Assembly (NCBI GenBank): GCA_902781215.1
Contig: CACZIO010000009.1
Location: 1 to 59,195 of the forward strand
DNA: 59,195 bases
DNA from: an uncultured Lachnospiraceae bacterium
GTDB lineage: Bacteria; Bacillota; Clostridia; Lachnospirales; Lachnospiraceae
Direction: 5' to 3'
Positions within the stretch are counted from its first letter, which is position 1, and the number at the start of each line of letters is the position of its first letter. Of this stretch, positions 25,716 through 33,846 are shown in pieces. The position numbers and the translations under genes were made by a program. The notes under the pieces are model-generated. The model was given only the letters and a program-made list of their open reading frames with translations. It did no database searches and had not been told where the DNA came from.

Positions 25716-26270
25716 TTATGCCGGAGCACTTTTGTTCTCCAGTTTCCGGTTTCTGGCTGTCCCGATCAGGCTCTCGGCCTCTGTAAACGCCTCGAAGAGA
25801 TAGGGTTCCTCCCACTCGCGGCCTTTTTTCTCCGCGGCCTTGATCTGTTTCCAGCTGACAGGTATATTCTCCTTCGCGGCCGCGTCCTGCCCATCCTGCC
25901 CAAAGACATGCGGGTGGCGGCGGATCATCTTTTCATTGATGCCCCGGATCACGTCGGACAGGGAAAAAATCCCCTCCTCCTCGGCGATACTCGCGTGCAT
26001 CATGACCTGCAGGAGCAGGTCGCCGAGTTCCTCGCAGAGGCTCCTGCTGTCCCCTGTCTCCGTCAGGATATTGATGCCGCCGATCACTTCGGCGGCTTCT
26101 TCGATGCAGGCCGCCTTGAGGCTGACATGCGTCTGCGCCCTGTCCCAGGGACAGCCGTCCTCCGCGCGGAGCCTTGTTACCGTTTCATAGAGCGCCGAGA
26201 TCTCTTCGGCGGCTTTTTGTTTTTCATTATTGCTCATCGTTTTCTTGTCTCGTTTGTGGTATGGATCCAT
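25716..26270 (-). CDS. mazG: MazG family nucleotide pyrophosphohydrolase
   Basis: 184 aa, a single MazG domain. LRAEDGCPWDRAQTHVSLKAACIEEAAEVIGGI holds the EExxE-type metal ligands (quoted in two parts: LRAEDGCPWDRAQTH and EEAAEVIGGI), and CEELGDLLLQVMMHA carries the second ExxD set. It hydrolyses NTPs to NMP and PPi, probably housecleaning. The start is uncertain: ATG 26270 or ATG 26237 (MSNNEKQ); neither has a strong ribosome binding site. An inverted repeat lies between its promoter side and the HD gene. Confidence 0.9.
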   Translation of the reverse strand: MDPYHKRDKKTMSNNEKQKAAEEISALYETVTRLRAEDGCPWDRAQTHVSLKAACIEEAAEVIGGINILTETGDSRSLCEELGDLLLQVMMHASIAEEEGIFSLSDVIRGINEKMIRRHPHVFGQDGQDAAAKENIPVSWKQIKAAEKKGREWEEPYLFEAFTEAESLIGTARNRKLENKSAPA

Positions 26271-26354
26271 GTTCCTTTTTGCGAAACGGATCTGATGGAT
26301 GAAAGGTCTTATTTGACCGGCAGGCTGCCCGTCGAACAGTATGTATATGAAACA

Positions 26355-26384
26355 GGGTTAGCCCCATCTGTATGAAGCTAACCC
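26355..26384 (-). terminator. inverted repeat, possible terminator after the HD gene
   Basis: GGGTTAGC (26355-26362) and GCTAACCC (26377-26384) are perfect inverse complements. The minus-strand flank is only TGTTTCATA, so termination would be weak. Confidence 0.4.
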
Positions 26385-26418
26385 GTCGTGATATGGCTGT
26401 TTTCCGCAGGTTATCTCC

Positions 26419-27042
26419 CTACCTGCCGGTATTTTGCCGGTCTTCTGTTTCATCCCCGGACAGGATATTGCCCGCAGCGATGTTCTTCTGAATGATCCGG
26501 TCCGTGACCTGATAGAGGGTCTCGGACCCCATGCGGGTCTTGCCCTGGCGGCCGTAGACCTGGGCAGCCGTGACCCGGTGTTCGCGCCAGTCCCCGCCCC
26601 CGTTGGCATTGTTGAGCAGGAGGGGCTGGAGGTTGTCCATGGCGTGCGCGAACCTGGATTCCGCTGTCTCGCAGGCCTCGAACTCATCGAAGAGGGCGAT
26701 GAGCTGGTCCTTCTGGTCCTGCGGAAGGAGTGAATAGATCCGCTCCTTGGCCGCGTCCTCGCGGGCCTTCTGGGTCGCCAGGCCTTCGGTGTCATAGGCG
26801 TAGGTGTCGCCGGCATCGATCTCGACGATGTCGTGGATCAGGCACATGAGCATGACTCGGGTGATGTCCACCTCTTCGTTTGCATACTCGCGCAGAAGCC
26901 AGGCCATGATGGCCATGTGCCAGGCGTGCTCCGCGTCATTCTCGTTCCTCCCGTGCCCGGACAGATGCGTCTGACGGAAAATATTTTTCTCCTTATCGAT
27001 CTCCAGGGCAAAGTCGAGCTGCTGTTCCAGGCGTTCTTTCAT
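26419..27042 (-). CDS. HD domain phosphohydrolase (YfbR-like)
   Basis: 207 aa, one HD domain. The metal ligands are visible as DAEHAWHMA (His), LIHDIVEIDAGDTYAYD (His-Asp pair plus acidic residues) and a later Asp in AHAMDNLQPLLL. Relatives such as YfbR hydrolyse 5'-deoxynucleotides; this branch (HD_3 type) is widespread and often uncharacterised. It is flanked by mazG and a HAD phosphatase, so three nucleotide or phosphate hydrolases lie in a row. Confidence 0.88.
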   Translation of the reverse strand: MKERLEQQLDFALEIDKEKNIFRQTHLSGHGRNENDAEHAWHMAIMAWLLREYANEEVDITRVMLMCLIHDIVEIDAGDTYAYDTEGLATQKAREDAAKERIYSLLPQDQKDQLIALFDEFEACETAESRFAHAMDNLQPLLLNNANGGGDWREHRVTAAQVYGRQGKTRMGSETLYQVTDRIIQKNIAAGNILSGDETEDRQNTGR

Positions 27043-27111
27043 CTCAGTCTATGTCTGCCTCCGCCAGTTTTCGTAAAACCATCTGTTCCCTCAGGCCTGC
27101 ATAAAGCTGCC

Positions 27112-27894
27112 TTACACCTTTTCAAACCAGCCGTGTGCCTCACAGACGCGGTAGATCCCGTCATTGATATTGGCCGGCGCGACTTCATCTGCCGCCTCTT
27201 TGAGGGCCGGATGGCCGTTCCCCATGGCGACACTGTAAAATTCGGGGCAGAACATATCCAGGTCATTGGTATCGTCGCCGAAGACCACGACGTCCTCCGG
27301 GCTTCCTCCGGTCAGCTCCAGCATGCGGTAGATGCCGGCCCGCTTGTCGTCGTGCTGGACAATGGTGTAGTCCGGCTCGAAATTGACATAGCCCAGCTCC
27401 TCCGGGAAGGGAAGGCTTTCTCTCTGCGCCACGGTCGTCGCCGTGTAGAGCTTGTAGATGGTGTCGTAGTCAGCCGGGTCGAAGTCCGGGTCAATGATGT
27501 AGGTGGTGGGCTCGCGCCGGATGCCGACCTGGTCATAGAAGGTAAAGTCCCGCGCCCAGACCTTCTGCGAGTCCTCCATGGCAGCCAGAACCCCGATCCC
27601 GTGATCCAGGCAGTAGCGGTAGAGCCAGAGGGCTTTTTCGTAGTCAAGCGGCCGGTTCTCCACAAGCTTTTTGCCGATCACGATGCCCATGCCGCCGTTG
27701 CAGACCATGTTGTCGAAGCCGTTCTCATCAAAGAAGCCGCGGGCTTTGTAGTGGGCGCGTCCTGTATTGATGGCCACAAAATGCCCCGCTTCACGCAGTC
27801 TGTTCAGGGCCTCGCGGGCCGAGGGAACGATCAGGCCCGTGGACCGGTCTGTCAGTGTGCCGTCTATATCGAAAAAAAAGTATTTTGTATCCAT
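27112..27894 (-). CDS. Cof-type HAD family hydrolase
   Basis: 260 aa. HAD motif I is FFFDIDGTLTD (two catalytic Asp), motif II AINTGR, motif III K in the KRAGIY region and motif IV VVFGDDTNDLDMF. A large alpha/beta cap of type C2B lies between motifs II and III. Members dephosphorylate sugar phosphates, FMN or similar; the substrate cannot be inferred. It lies 35 bp downstream of the lysA-like gene on the same strand. Confidence 0.92.
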   Translation of the reverse strand: MDTKYFFFDIDGTLTDRSTGLIVPSAREALNRLREAGHFVAINTGRAHYKARGFFDENGFDNMVCNGGMGIVIGKKLVENRPLDYEKALWLYRYCLDHGIGVLAAMEDSQKVWARDFTFYDQVGIRREPTTYIIDPDFDPADYDTIYKLYTATTVAQRESLPFPEELGYVNFEPDYTIVQHDDKRAGIYRMLELTGGSPEDVVVFGDDTNDLDMFCPEFYSVAMGNGHPALKEAADEVAPANINDGIYRVCEAHGWFEKV

Positions 27895-27929
27895 TTGCTG
27901 TCAGCCTTTCCCCGCTGCGATCCGCACGA

Positions 27930-29207
27930 TCACTCGCCGAACATCCTGGCGTAGTAGGGCGTCTGGTCCAGGGTCGCGAAATAGTCCTGCGGCGTCTGGG
28001 GCCTGCGGATCTGCTGGACAGAACCGTCTGTCTTCAGCAGGAGCTCGGCGCTCCACAGGCGACCGTTGTAATTATAGCCCATGGCAAAGCCGTGCGCGCC
28101 CGCATCGTGGATAAAGAGCAGGTCTCCGCGGTCGATCTGGGGGAGTTCTCTGTCCACGGCGAACTTGTCGTTGTTCTCACACAGAGAGCCGACCACGTCA
28201 TAGGTGTGGTCGCAGATGGCGTCCTCCTTGCCCAGGACCGTGATGTGGTGGTAGGCGCCGTACATGGCGGGGCGCATGAGGTTGGCCGCGCAGGCGTCGA
28301 CGCCGATATACTCCTTGTAGATGTGCTTGGAGTGGATGGCGCGGGTCACCAGGGCCCCGTAGGGCGCCAGCATGAAGCGGCCCATCTCGGTGTAGATGGC
28401 CACATCGCCCATGCCCTCGGGAACCAGGAAGCGCTCGTATTTCTCGCGGACGCCCTCTCCGATCACGCGGATGTCATTGGGCACCTCGCTCTTGCGGTAG
28501 GGGATCCCCACACCGCCGGAGAGGTTGATGAAGGCAAAGTGGATGCCGAGTTCATTCTTGATCTCCGCGGCCAGCTTGAAGAGGCGGCCGGCCAGCTCCG
28601 GATAATAGTCGTTGGTGACCGTATTGCTGGCCAGGAAGGCGTGCAGGCCGAAGTGCTTGACGCCCTTGTCGCGCAGGATCCGGTAGCCCTCGAAGAGCTG
28701 GGCTTTGGTAAAGCCGTATTTGGAGTCTCCGGGATTGTCCATGATCCCGTTGGCCATCTGGAAGACACCGCCCGGATTGTAGCGAAGGGACATGGTCTCG
28801 GGGAACTGTCCGTCCAGGATCTTCTCCAGGAAGGGGATGTGGGTGATGTCGTCCAGATTGATGACGGCGCCCAGCTTTGCCGCGTAGGCATATTCCTCCG
28901 CGGGCGTGTCGTTGGAGGAGAACATGATTTCATGGCCCTTTGCGCCGACAGCATTGGAGAGCATCAGCTCCGCCATGGAGGAGCAGTCAAAACCGAATCC
29001 GTAGTCGCGGAAAATATCCATGATATAGGGATTGGGTGTGGCTTTGACGGCAAAATATTCACGAAAGCCGGGATTCCAGGCAAAGGCCTCTTTAACCGCC
29101 TGCGCATTATCGCGGATCCCCTTCTCATCGTAGAGATAGAAAGGGGTGGGAAACTGCTGGGCGATCTCCTCGGCTTTTTCACGGGTCACATAGGGGGTTT
29201 TGTTCAT
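27930..29207 (-). CDS. lysA: diaminopimelate decarboxylase-like PLP enzyme
   Basis: 425 aa from ATG 29207, preceded by GGAGGAAAGCAG. It is an alanine racemase-fold type III PLP decarboxylase: YFAVKATPNP carries the PLP lysine K55, FINLSGGVGIPYR the glycine loop, and SLCENND and HDAGAHGFAMGYNYNGR the substrate and dimer-interface motifs. Canonical LysA has CESGD; CENND here is a variant, so specificity for meso-diaminopimelate is likely but not certain. It would provide lysine, and its substrate is also a peptidoglycan precursor. Confidence 0.82.
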   Translation of the reverse strand: MNKTPYVTREKAEEIAQQFPTPFYLYDEKGIRDNAQAVKEAFAWNPGFREYFAVKATPNPYIMDIFRDYGFGFDCSSMAELMLSNAVGAKGHEIMFSSNDTPAEEYAYAAKLGAVINLDDITHIPFLEKILDGQFPETMSLRYNPGGVFQMANGIMDNPGDSKYGFTKAQLFEGYRILRDKGVKHFGLHAFLASNTVTNDYYPELAGRLFKLAAEIKNELGIHFAFINLSGGVGIPYRKSEVPNDIRVIGEGVREKYERFLVPEGMGDVAIYTEMGRFMLAPYGALVTRAIHSKHIYKEYIGVDACAANLMRPAMYGAYHHITVLGKEDAICDHTYDVVGSLCENNDKFAVDRELPQIDRGDLLFIHDAGAHGFAMGYNYNGRLWSAELLLKTDGSVQQIRRPQTPQDYFATLDQTPYYARMFGE

Positions 29208-29355
29208 ACTGCTTTCCTCCATGGTGCCTGCGGGCATCTTTTTTTGCATACCGGTCAAGACTGCGGGATTGCTTCGATGCCCGGAGCTTTATCACTTTAC
29301 TCAACGAAACTATTTTAAAGAGATGCAGGGCATTCGTCAACGAAAAAGAATAACG

Positions 29356-30036
29356 TCACCTCGCCAGGTTCTCGATCTGCCAGTCAATGGGCGGCAGGCC
29401 GTTCTTTTCCAGAAAGGCATTGCACTTGCTGAAGTGGCGGCAGCCGAAAAAGCCGCGGTAGGCCGACAGGGGGCTGGGATGGGGTGCCCGCAGGATCAGG
29501 TGGCGGGGATTGTGGAGAAGAGACGCCTTGGCCTGAGCGGGACTGCCCCAGAGCATGTAGACGATCGGCCTGTCCTGCTCGCTCACGGTCCGCAGAATGG
29601 CGTCGGTGAAGGTCTCCCAGCCGTGTCCGCGGTGGGAATTGGCCTCATGTGCCCGCACGGTCAGGACCGTGTTGAGCAGCAGGACGCCCTGCCTTGCCCA
29701 CTTGAGAAGATACCCGTTGTCGGGCTCATAGCAGCCCAGATCGTCGTGGAGCTCCCGGTAGATGTTCACCAGCGAGGGCGGAGCCGGGCAGCCGGGCCGG
29801 ACGGAGAAGCACATGCCGTGCGCCTGCCCCTCCCCGTGATAAGGGTCCTGGCCCAGGATCACGACACGCACACTGCCGAGCGGCGTCTCATGCAGGGCAT
29901 TGAACAGGTCGGAAGCGGGCGGATAGATGGTCCGCGTCCGGTACTCCTCCTGGACAAAGCTGAACAAATCTCTGTAGTAGGGCTTGGAAAACTCCGGCCG
30001 GAGTGCCTCCAGCCAGTCTCCGCTGATCGCTGCCAT
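29356..30036 (-). CDS. ung: uracil-DNA glycosylase
   Basis: 226 aa family 1 enzyme removing uracil from DNA. The water-activating motif GQDPYHGEGQAHGMCFSV contains D64, and the leucine loop is HPSPLSAYRGFFGCRHF with the catalytic His. Other conserved blocks are PPSLVNIYREL and LLNTVLTVRAHEANSH. Length matches the family. An array of about 23-bp repeats fills the space between this gene and pepD. Confidence 0.97.
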   Translation of the reverse strand: MAAISGDWLEALRPEFSKPYYRDLFSFVQEEYRTRTIYPPASDLFNALHETPLGSVRVVILGQDPYHGEGQAHGMCFSVRPGCPAPPSLVNIYRELHDDLGCYEPDNGYLLKWARQGVLLLNTVLTVRAHEANSHRGHGWETFTDAILRTVSEQDRPIVYMLWGSPAQAKASLLHNPRHLILRAPHPSPLSAYRGFFGCRHFSKCNAFLEKNGLPPIDWQIENLAR

Positions 30037-30057
30037 GATGTCTGCTCCCTCTCCTGC

Positions 30058-30162
30058 TTTTATTCTTGCAGAATTCCTTTTTTATTCCTGCTGAATTTCC
30101 TGTTTTTATCCCTGCAGAATTCCTACTTTTATTCCTGCTGAATTCCTGCTTTTATACCTGCA
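30058..30162. repeat. five imperfect 23-bp tandem repeats
   Basis: Units begin with TTTTAT at 30058, 30080, 30104, 30127 and 30150 (spacing 22-24 bp) and follow the consensus TTTTATTCCTGCTGAATTCC. The array occupies nearly all of the space between ung (starts at 30036, minus) and the pepD stop (30163). Confidence 0.85.
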
Positions 30163-32082
30163 TTATAACTGTTTTGCCGCGGTGTCCGCCTGTTCGCCCG
30201 GGGCGGCTGCCGCTGCGGTCTGATCCGCGGCATCCGCCTGTTCGTCCGGAGCGGCTGCGGCTGTGGTCTGATCCGGGGCGGCTGCGGCTGTATTCTGGTC
30301 CTGGGCGGCTTCCGCTGAGACCTGCGCTTCGGATGTCTCAGCCGCCTCAGCTGCCATACCTGTGTCTTCGGTTATCTCCGGTTCTTCCGCCGCTTCAGCT
30401 GTCTTCTGAGCCGCCTCAGGCCGCGCCTGCGGCGTTTCGGCGCACTCCGCGAGGATCTCCCGCACATAGCCGTAGACACGCCTGCTGGACGAAATAGAGA
30501 GCCTCTCCGCAGGTGTGTGGACGCCCTGCATGACCGGTCCGATGGAGATACAGTCGAGACCGGGGACCTTGGCCGCCAGAAGGCCGCACTCCAGGCCTCC
30601 GTGGATGACCTGGACCTCCGCCTTAACACCGGTGAGCTTTTCGTACACATCCGCGGCAAGGTCTCTGAACTGTGAGTGTTCGATCTTTTCCCAGGCGGGA
30701 TAGGCGCCCTGGAAATCGATCTTCGCGTCAAACATATCCGCCAGGCATCTGATCCGGTCGACCAGCATCTCCTTCTGGGAATTGATGCAGCTTCGGACGA
30801 GTGAATGCGTCCGGATCCCGTCCGCCATGCTCCTGACGATCCCGAGGCTGAGCGATGTCTGCGGGACGTCCGTCTGCTGCGGCAGGTACTCGATCACCCC
30901 GTTTGGCAGAGTTATCAGAAAGCGGACAAAGCGGCGGCTGTCCTTTCTGGTGAAGGCGGGCCGCAGGTCTTTTTTGGCCTTGCCGGGGCCTTCCTGTGTG
31001 ATCCACTGCGCATCGATCCGCAGGTCCGGATCCGTCGCGCTGTATTCTGCCTGCAGGGCTTCCCTGAACTCTTCCACGGTCTGACGGACAGTATCCGTGG
31101 AGATCGACCTGGTAAAAATGATCTCGGCGCCGGCATCGCGGGGTATTGCGTTGTCGCGTGTCCCGCCGTTCAAGCTGACGATCCCGTATTTTCCACAGGA
31201 TTCAAGCCTGTAGAGCAGGCGGGCCAGCACAAGATCCGCATTCGCCCTCCCCTGGCCGATCGCCACGCCGGAATGACCGCCGCGCAGGCCGCCGACAGAG
31301 AGGGACAGGACCCTGCCTTTTTTCTCCCGGCGGGTTCCGGTCAGGGTGCAGATTACCTCGACGCCGCCCGCGCAGCCGGCCGTGATGATGCCCTCATCCT
31401 CCGAATCCAGATTGATCATCCGCCGGCTCTGCAGGTCGGACAGATCTATTCCGTCCGCCCCGAGAAGACCGACCTCCTCGTCGACGGTAAAGACGCATTC
31501 AAGCGGCGGGCAGCGGAGCGAATCATCGGCCAGGAGGGCCAGCATGATGGCGACCGCGATCCCGTCGTCGCCGCCCAGCGTGGTCCCGTCGGCATGCAGC
31601 CAGTCACCGTCCTGCAGGACCGTGATGGCTTCCTTTTCCATGTCGATCGGGTTGGAAGCTTCCTTCTCGCAGACCATGTCAATATGTCCCTGCAGGGCGA
31701 CCGCAGGCAGGTCTTCACAGCCCGCGCTCCCCGGACGGCGGATGATCAGATTGCCCATCTGATCCCGGCGGTAAGACAGCCTGTGGTCCAGGGCAAACTG
31801 CTCCAGATAGTCGCTGATTGCCTCTGTGTGGAAGGACCCGTGCGGGATCGCCGCGATCTGGCGAAAATATGCAAAGACCTCGTCTGCGGAAGGAATGTCC
31901 GCCGCAGCCGCAGAGGTTTCAGCTGCAGGTGTCTCAGCCGCATCAGGCGCAGCCTGCGGAGCGGGCTCCTCCTTTTCCTTTTTTCCGGCGCTGTTCCGGC
32001 GGAGCCGGTCCGCAGTATCCTGCAGGACCGTGGGGACATTTCTGATATTACGAAATTTCGAGAGATTATCGTACCAAGCCAT
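30163..32082 (-). CDS. pepD: aminoacyl-histidine dipeptidase (M20, PepD) with low-complexity ends
   Basis: 639 aa. The M20 core (about residues 65-560) shows the metal ligands ALQGHIDMV (His/Asp), LGGDDGIAVA (bridging Asp), TVDEEVGLLG (catalytic and ligand Glu), DSEDEG and a C-terminal GVHTPAERL. It hydrolyses Xaa-His and other dipeptides in the cytosol. The core is preceded by about 65 residues (MAWYDNLSKFRNIRNVPTVL then an Ala/Glu-rich stretch) and followed by about 75 residues of Ala/Glu/Gln/Thr repeats (DQTTAAAAPDEQADAA). Usual PepD length is about 480-490, so both tails are extra. Confidence 0.9.
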   Translation of the reverse strand: MAWYDNLSKFRNIRNVPTVLQDTADRLRRNSAGKKEKEEPAPQAAPDAAETPAAETSAAAADIPSADEVFAYFRQIAAIPHGSFHTEAISDYLEQFALDHRLSYRRDQMGNLIIRRPGSAGCEDLPAVALQGHIDMVCEKEASNPIDMEKEAITVLQDGDWLHADGTTLGGDDGIAVAIMLALLADDSLRCPPLECVFTVDEEVGLLGADGIDLSDLQSRRMINLDSEDEGIITAGCAGGVEVICTLTGTRREKKGRVLSLSVGGLRGGHSGVAIGQGRANADLVLARLLYRLESCGKYGIVSLNGGTRDNAIPRDAGAEIIFTRSISTDTVRQTVEEFREALQAEYSATDPDLRIDAQWITQEGPGKAKKDLRPAFTRKDSRRFVRFLITLPNGVIEYLPQQTDVPQTSLSLGIVRSMADGIRTHSLVRSCINSQKEMLVDRIRCLADMFDAKIDFQGAYPAWEKIEHSQFRDLAADVYEKLTGVKAEVQVIHGGLECGLLAAKVPGLDCISIGPVMQGVHTPAERLSISSSRRVYGYVREILAECAETPQARPEAAQKTAEAAEEPEITEDTGMAAEAAETSEAQVSAEAAQDQNTAAAAPDQTTAAAAPDEQADAADQTAAAAAPGEQADTAAKQL

Positions 32083-32135
32083 TTTAAAATGCCTTTCATG
32101 TTTTCTAATGAGAGTTTGCCGCGCTGTTGGAGCGA

Positions 32136-32192
32136 GTCATGGGGATGTGCGTCATGGGAACGTGCGTCATGGAACATGCGTCATGGGGACGC
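32136..32192. repeat. four imperfect 15-bp tandem repeats
   Basis: GTCATGGGGATGTGC (32136), GTCATGGGAACGTGC (32151), GTCATGGAACATGC (32166) and GTCATGGGGACGC (32180) lie head to tail between hisF and pepD. Confidence 0.8.
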
Positions 32193-32233
32193 AGCAGATC
32201 AACTCCTTTCAGCTTTTTCAAAAAACCGCATGG

Positions 32234-32995
32234 TCACAGCCTCACCGGGATCCCGCAGCCATGCAGATACTCCTTGACCTCCCGGATCTCCAGCTCCTTG
32301 AAGTGAAACAGGGAGGCGGCGAGGGCGGCGTCTGCGCCGCCGACCGTGAGGGCCTCGCGGAAGTGCTCGAGTGTGCCTGCGCCGCCGGAGGCAATGACGG
32401 GAATGTCCACGGCATCGGCGATGGCCCGGGTCAGTTCGAGGTCATAGCCGTTTTTGGTGCCGTCGCCGTCCATGCTTGTGAGCAGGATCTCACCGGCGCC
32501 CAGATCACGGGCGCGGACCGCCCACTCCACGGCATCGATGCCGGTGTCGATCCGGCCGCCGCTGCGGTAGATGGTCCAGCCATCCCCCGAGGTCCGGCGT
32601 CTGGCGTCGATGGCGACGACGATGCACTGGCTGCCGAAGCGCTCAGCGCCCTCGGCGATCAGCTCCGGCCGGTTGATGGCAGCCGAATTGATGGAGATCT
32701 TGTCGGCGCCCTCGCGCAGGATGGCGCGCATGTCCTCGACGGTGCGGATCCCGCCGCCCACGGTGAAGGGGATGAAGACGCGCTCCGCCACGCGGCGGAC
32801 CATGTCCGCGACTGTGTTCCGGGCATCGCTGGTCGCGGTGATATCGAGAAAGACCAGCTCGTCCGCACCCGCTTTTGAATAGGCTTCGCCGGCCTCGACG
32901 GGGTCTCCCGCGTCGCGCAGGGAGACGAAATTGACGCCTTTGACGACCCTGCCCCGATTGACATCCAGGCAGGGAATGATTCTTTTCGTTAGCAT
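32234..32995 (-). CDS. hisF: imidazole glycerol phosphate synthase cyclase subunit
   Basis: 253 aa TIM barrel. Catalytic D11 is in [16 protein letters not shown] and the second Asp is in [14 protein letters not shown]; phosphate loops [10 protein letters not shown] and [10 protein letters not shown] are present. With HisH it converts PRFAR and ammonia to imidazole glycerol phosphate and AICAR. The partner hisH lies 119 bp upstream on the same strand. No other histidine biosynthesis gene is in the window. Confidence 0.97.
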   Translation of the reverse strand: MLTKRIIPCLDVNRGRVVKGVNFVSLRDAGDPVEAGEAYSKAGADELVFLDITATSDARNTVADMVRRVAERVFIPFTVGGGIRTVEDMRAILREGADKISINSAAINRPELIAEGAERFGSQCIVVAIDARRRTSGDGWTIYRSGGRIDTGIDAVEWAVRARDLGAGEILLTSMDGDGTKNGYDLELTRAIADAVDIPVIASGGAGTLEHFREALTVGGADAALAASLFHFKELEIREVKEYLHGCGIPVRL

Positions 32996-33114
32996 ATTTT
33001 TCTCCTGAAGAAGGAAGTGATCATGTCCCGTGTTTGCATTCTGGGCCCATATGAGCGTGAAGCTTCGAGAGGCAGGACATTATCACAGGATCGCCATATT
33101 ATCCGCTGCAGTGG

Positions 33115-33720
33115 TCACAGGTCCAGGAAATTCCGAAGGATCTGCATGCCGACGCGCTCGCTCTTTTCCGGGTGGAACTGGCAGGCAAAGAGATTGCCCC
33201 GCTCGACGGCCGCGTCGATGGAGACACCGTACTCTGTCCTGCCGGCGACATCCGCGGGATCGCCGGCCTGCAGATAGAAGGAATGGACAAAATAGACAAA
33301 GCTGCCCTCCGGGATCCCGGCCAGCAGGCGGCTCTGTTTGGGAAATGTCAGGTCATTCCACCCGATCTGGGGGACCTTTCGGCCCTCTCCGCCGGGGATC
33401 CTCAGGATCCGCCCGGGCAGAATCGACAGGCCCTGCACGCCGGGACTCTCTTCGCTCTCCTCAAAAAGAAGCTGGAGGCCCAGGCAGATTCCCAGAAAGG
33501 GCTTGTCCAGTGCGACTGCCTCGCGGATGGTCTCCACGAGTTTACGCTCATGAAGCCGCTCCATGGCATCTCCAAAAGCGCCAACGCCGGGAAGGATGAT
33601 GTGGTCAGCCTGCAGGATGGTCTCCGGATCCGATGTCACCCGGACATCCCGCCCCAGATAGCGGACGGCATTCTCCACGCTCTTGATATTTCCGGCATCA
33701 TAATCTATGATCGCTACCAT
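33115..33720 (-). CDS. hisH: imidazole glycerol phosphate synthase glutamine amidotransferase subunit
   Basis: 201 aa class I glutamine amidotransferase. The nucleophile C79 lies in FLGICLGLQLLF, the catalytic His and Glu in FACQFHPEKSERVG, and the oxyanion strand is IILPGVGAFGDAM. It supplies ammonia to HisF through a tunnel. The pair is split from the rest of the histidine pathway, an arrangement seen in some Clostridia. Confidence 0.97.
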   Translation of the reverse strand: MVAIIDYDAGNIKSVENAVRYLGRDVRVTSDPETILQADHIILPGVGAFGDAMERLHERKLVETIREAVALDKPFLGICLGLQLLFEESEESPGVQGLSILPGRILRIPGGEGRKVPQIGWNDLTFPKQSRLLAGIPEGSFVYFVHSFYLQAGDPADVAGRTEYGVSIDAAVERGNLFACQFHPEKSERVGMQILRNFLDL

Positions 33721-33806
33721 TTTACTCCTCTTTTAACTCTGTTATTTCAGTCCGGGGCGAATCATGATTCACCCGCAGGACCTTCTGTCCTGTTTCTGCA
33801 GAAAAT

Positions 33807-33839
33807 GCCCGCCCCAATGCACAATCGCAGGCGGCGGGC
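33807..33839 (-). terminator. probable terminator after the second sensor kinase
   Basis: GCCCGCC (33807-33813) and GGCGGGC (33833-33839) form a GC-rich stem; on the minus strand ATTTTCT follows. It lies about 8 bp past the kinase stop. Confidence 0.6.
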
Positions 33840-33846
33840 AGTTCAC

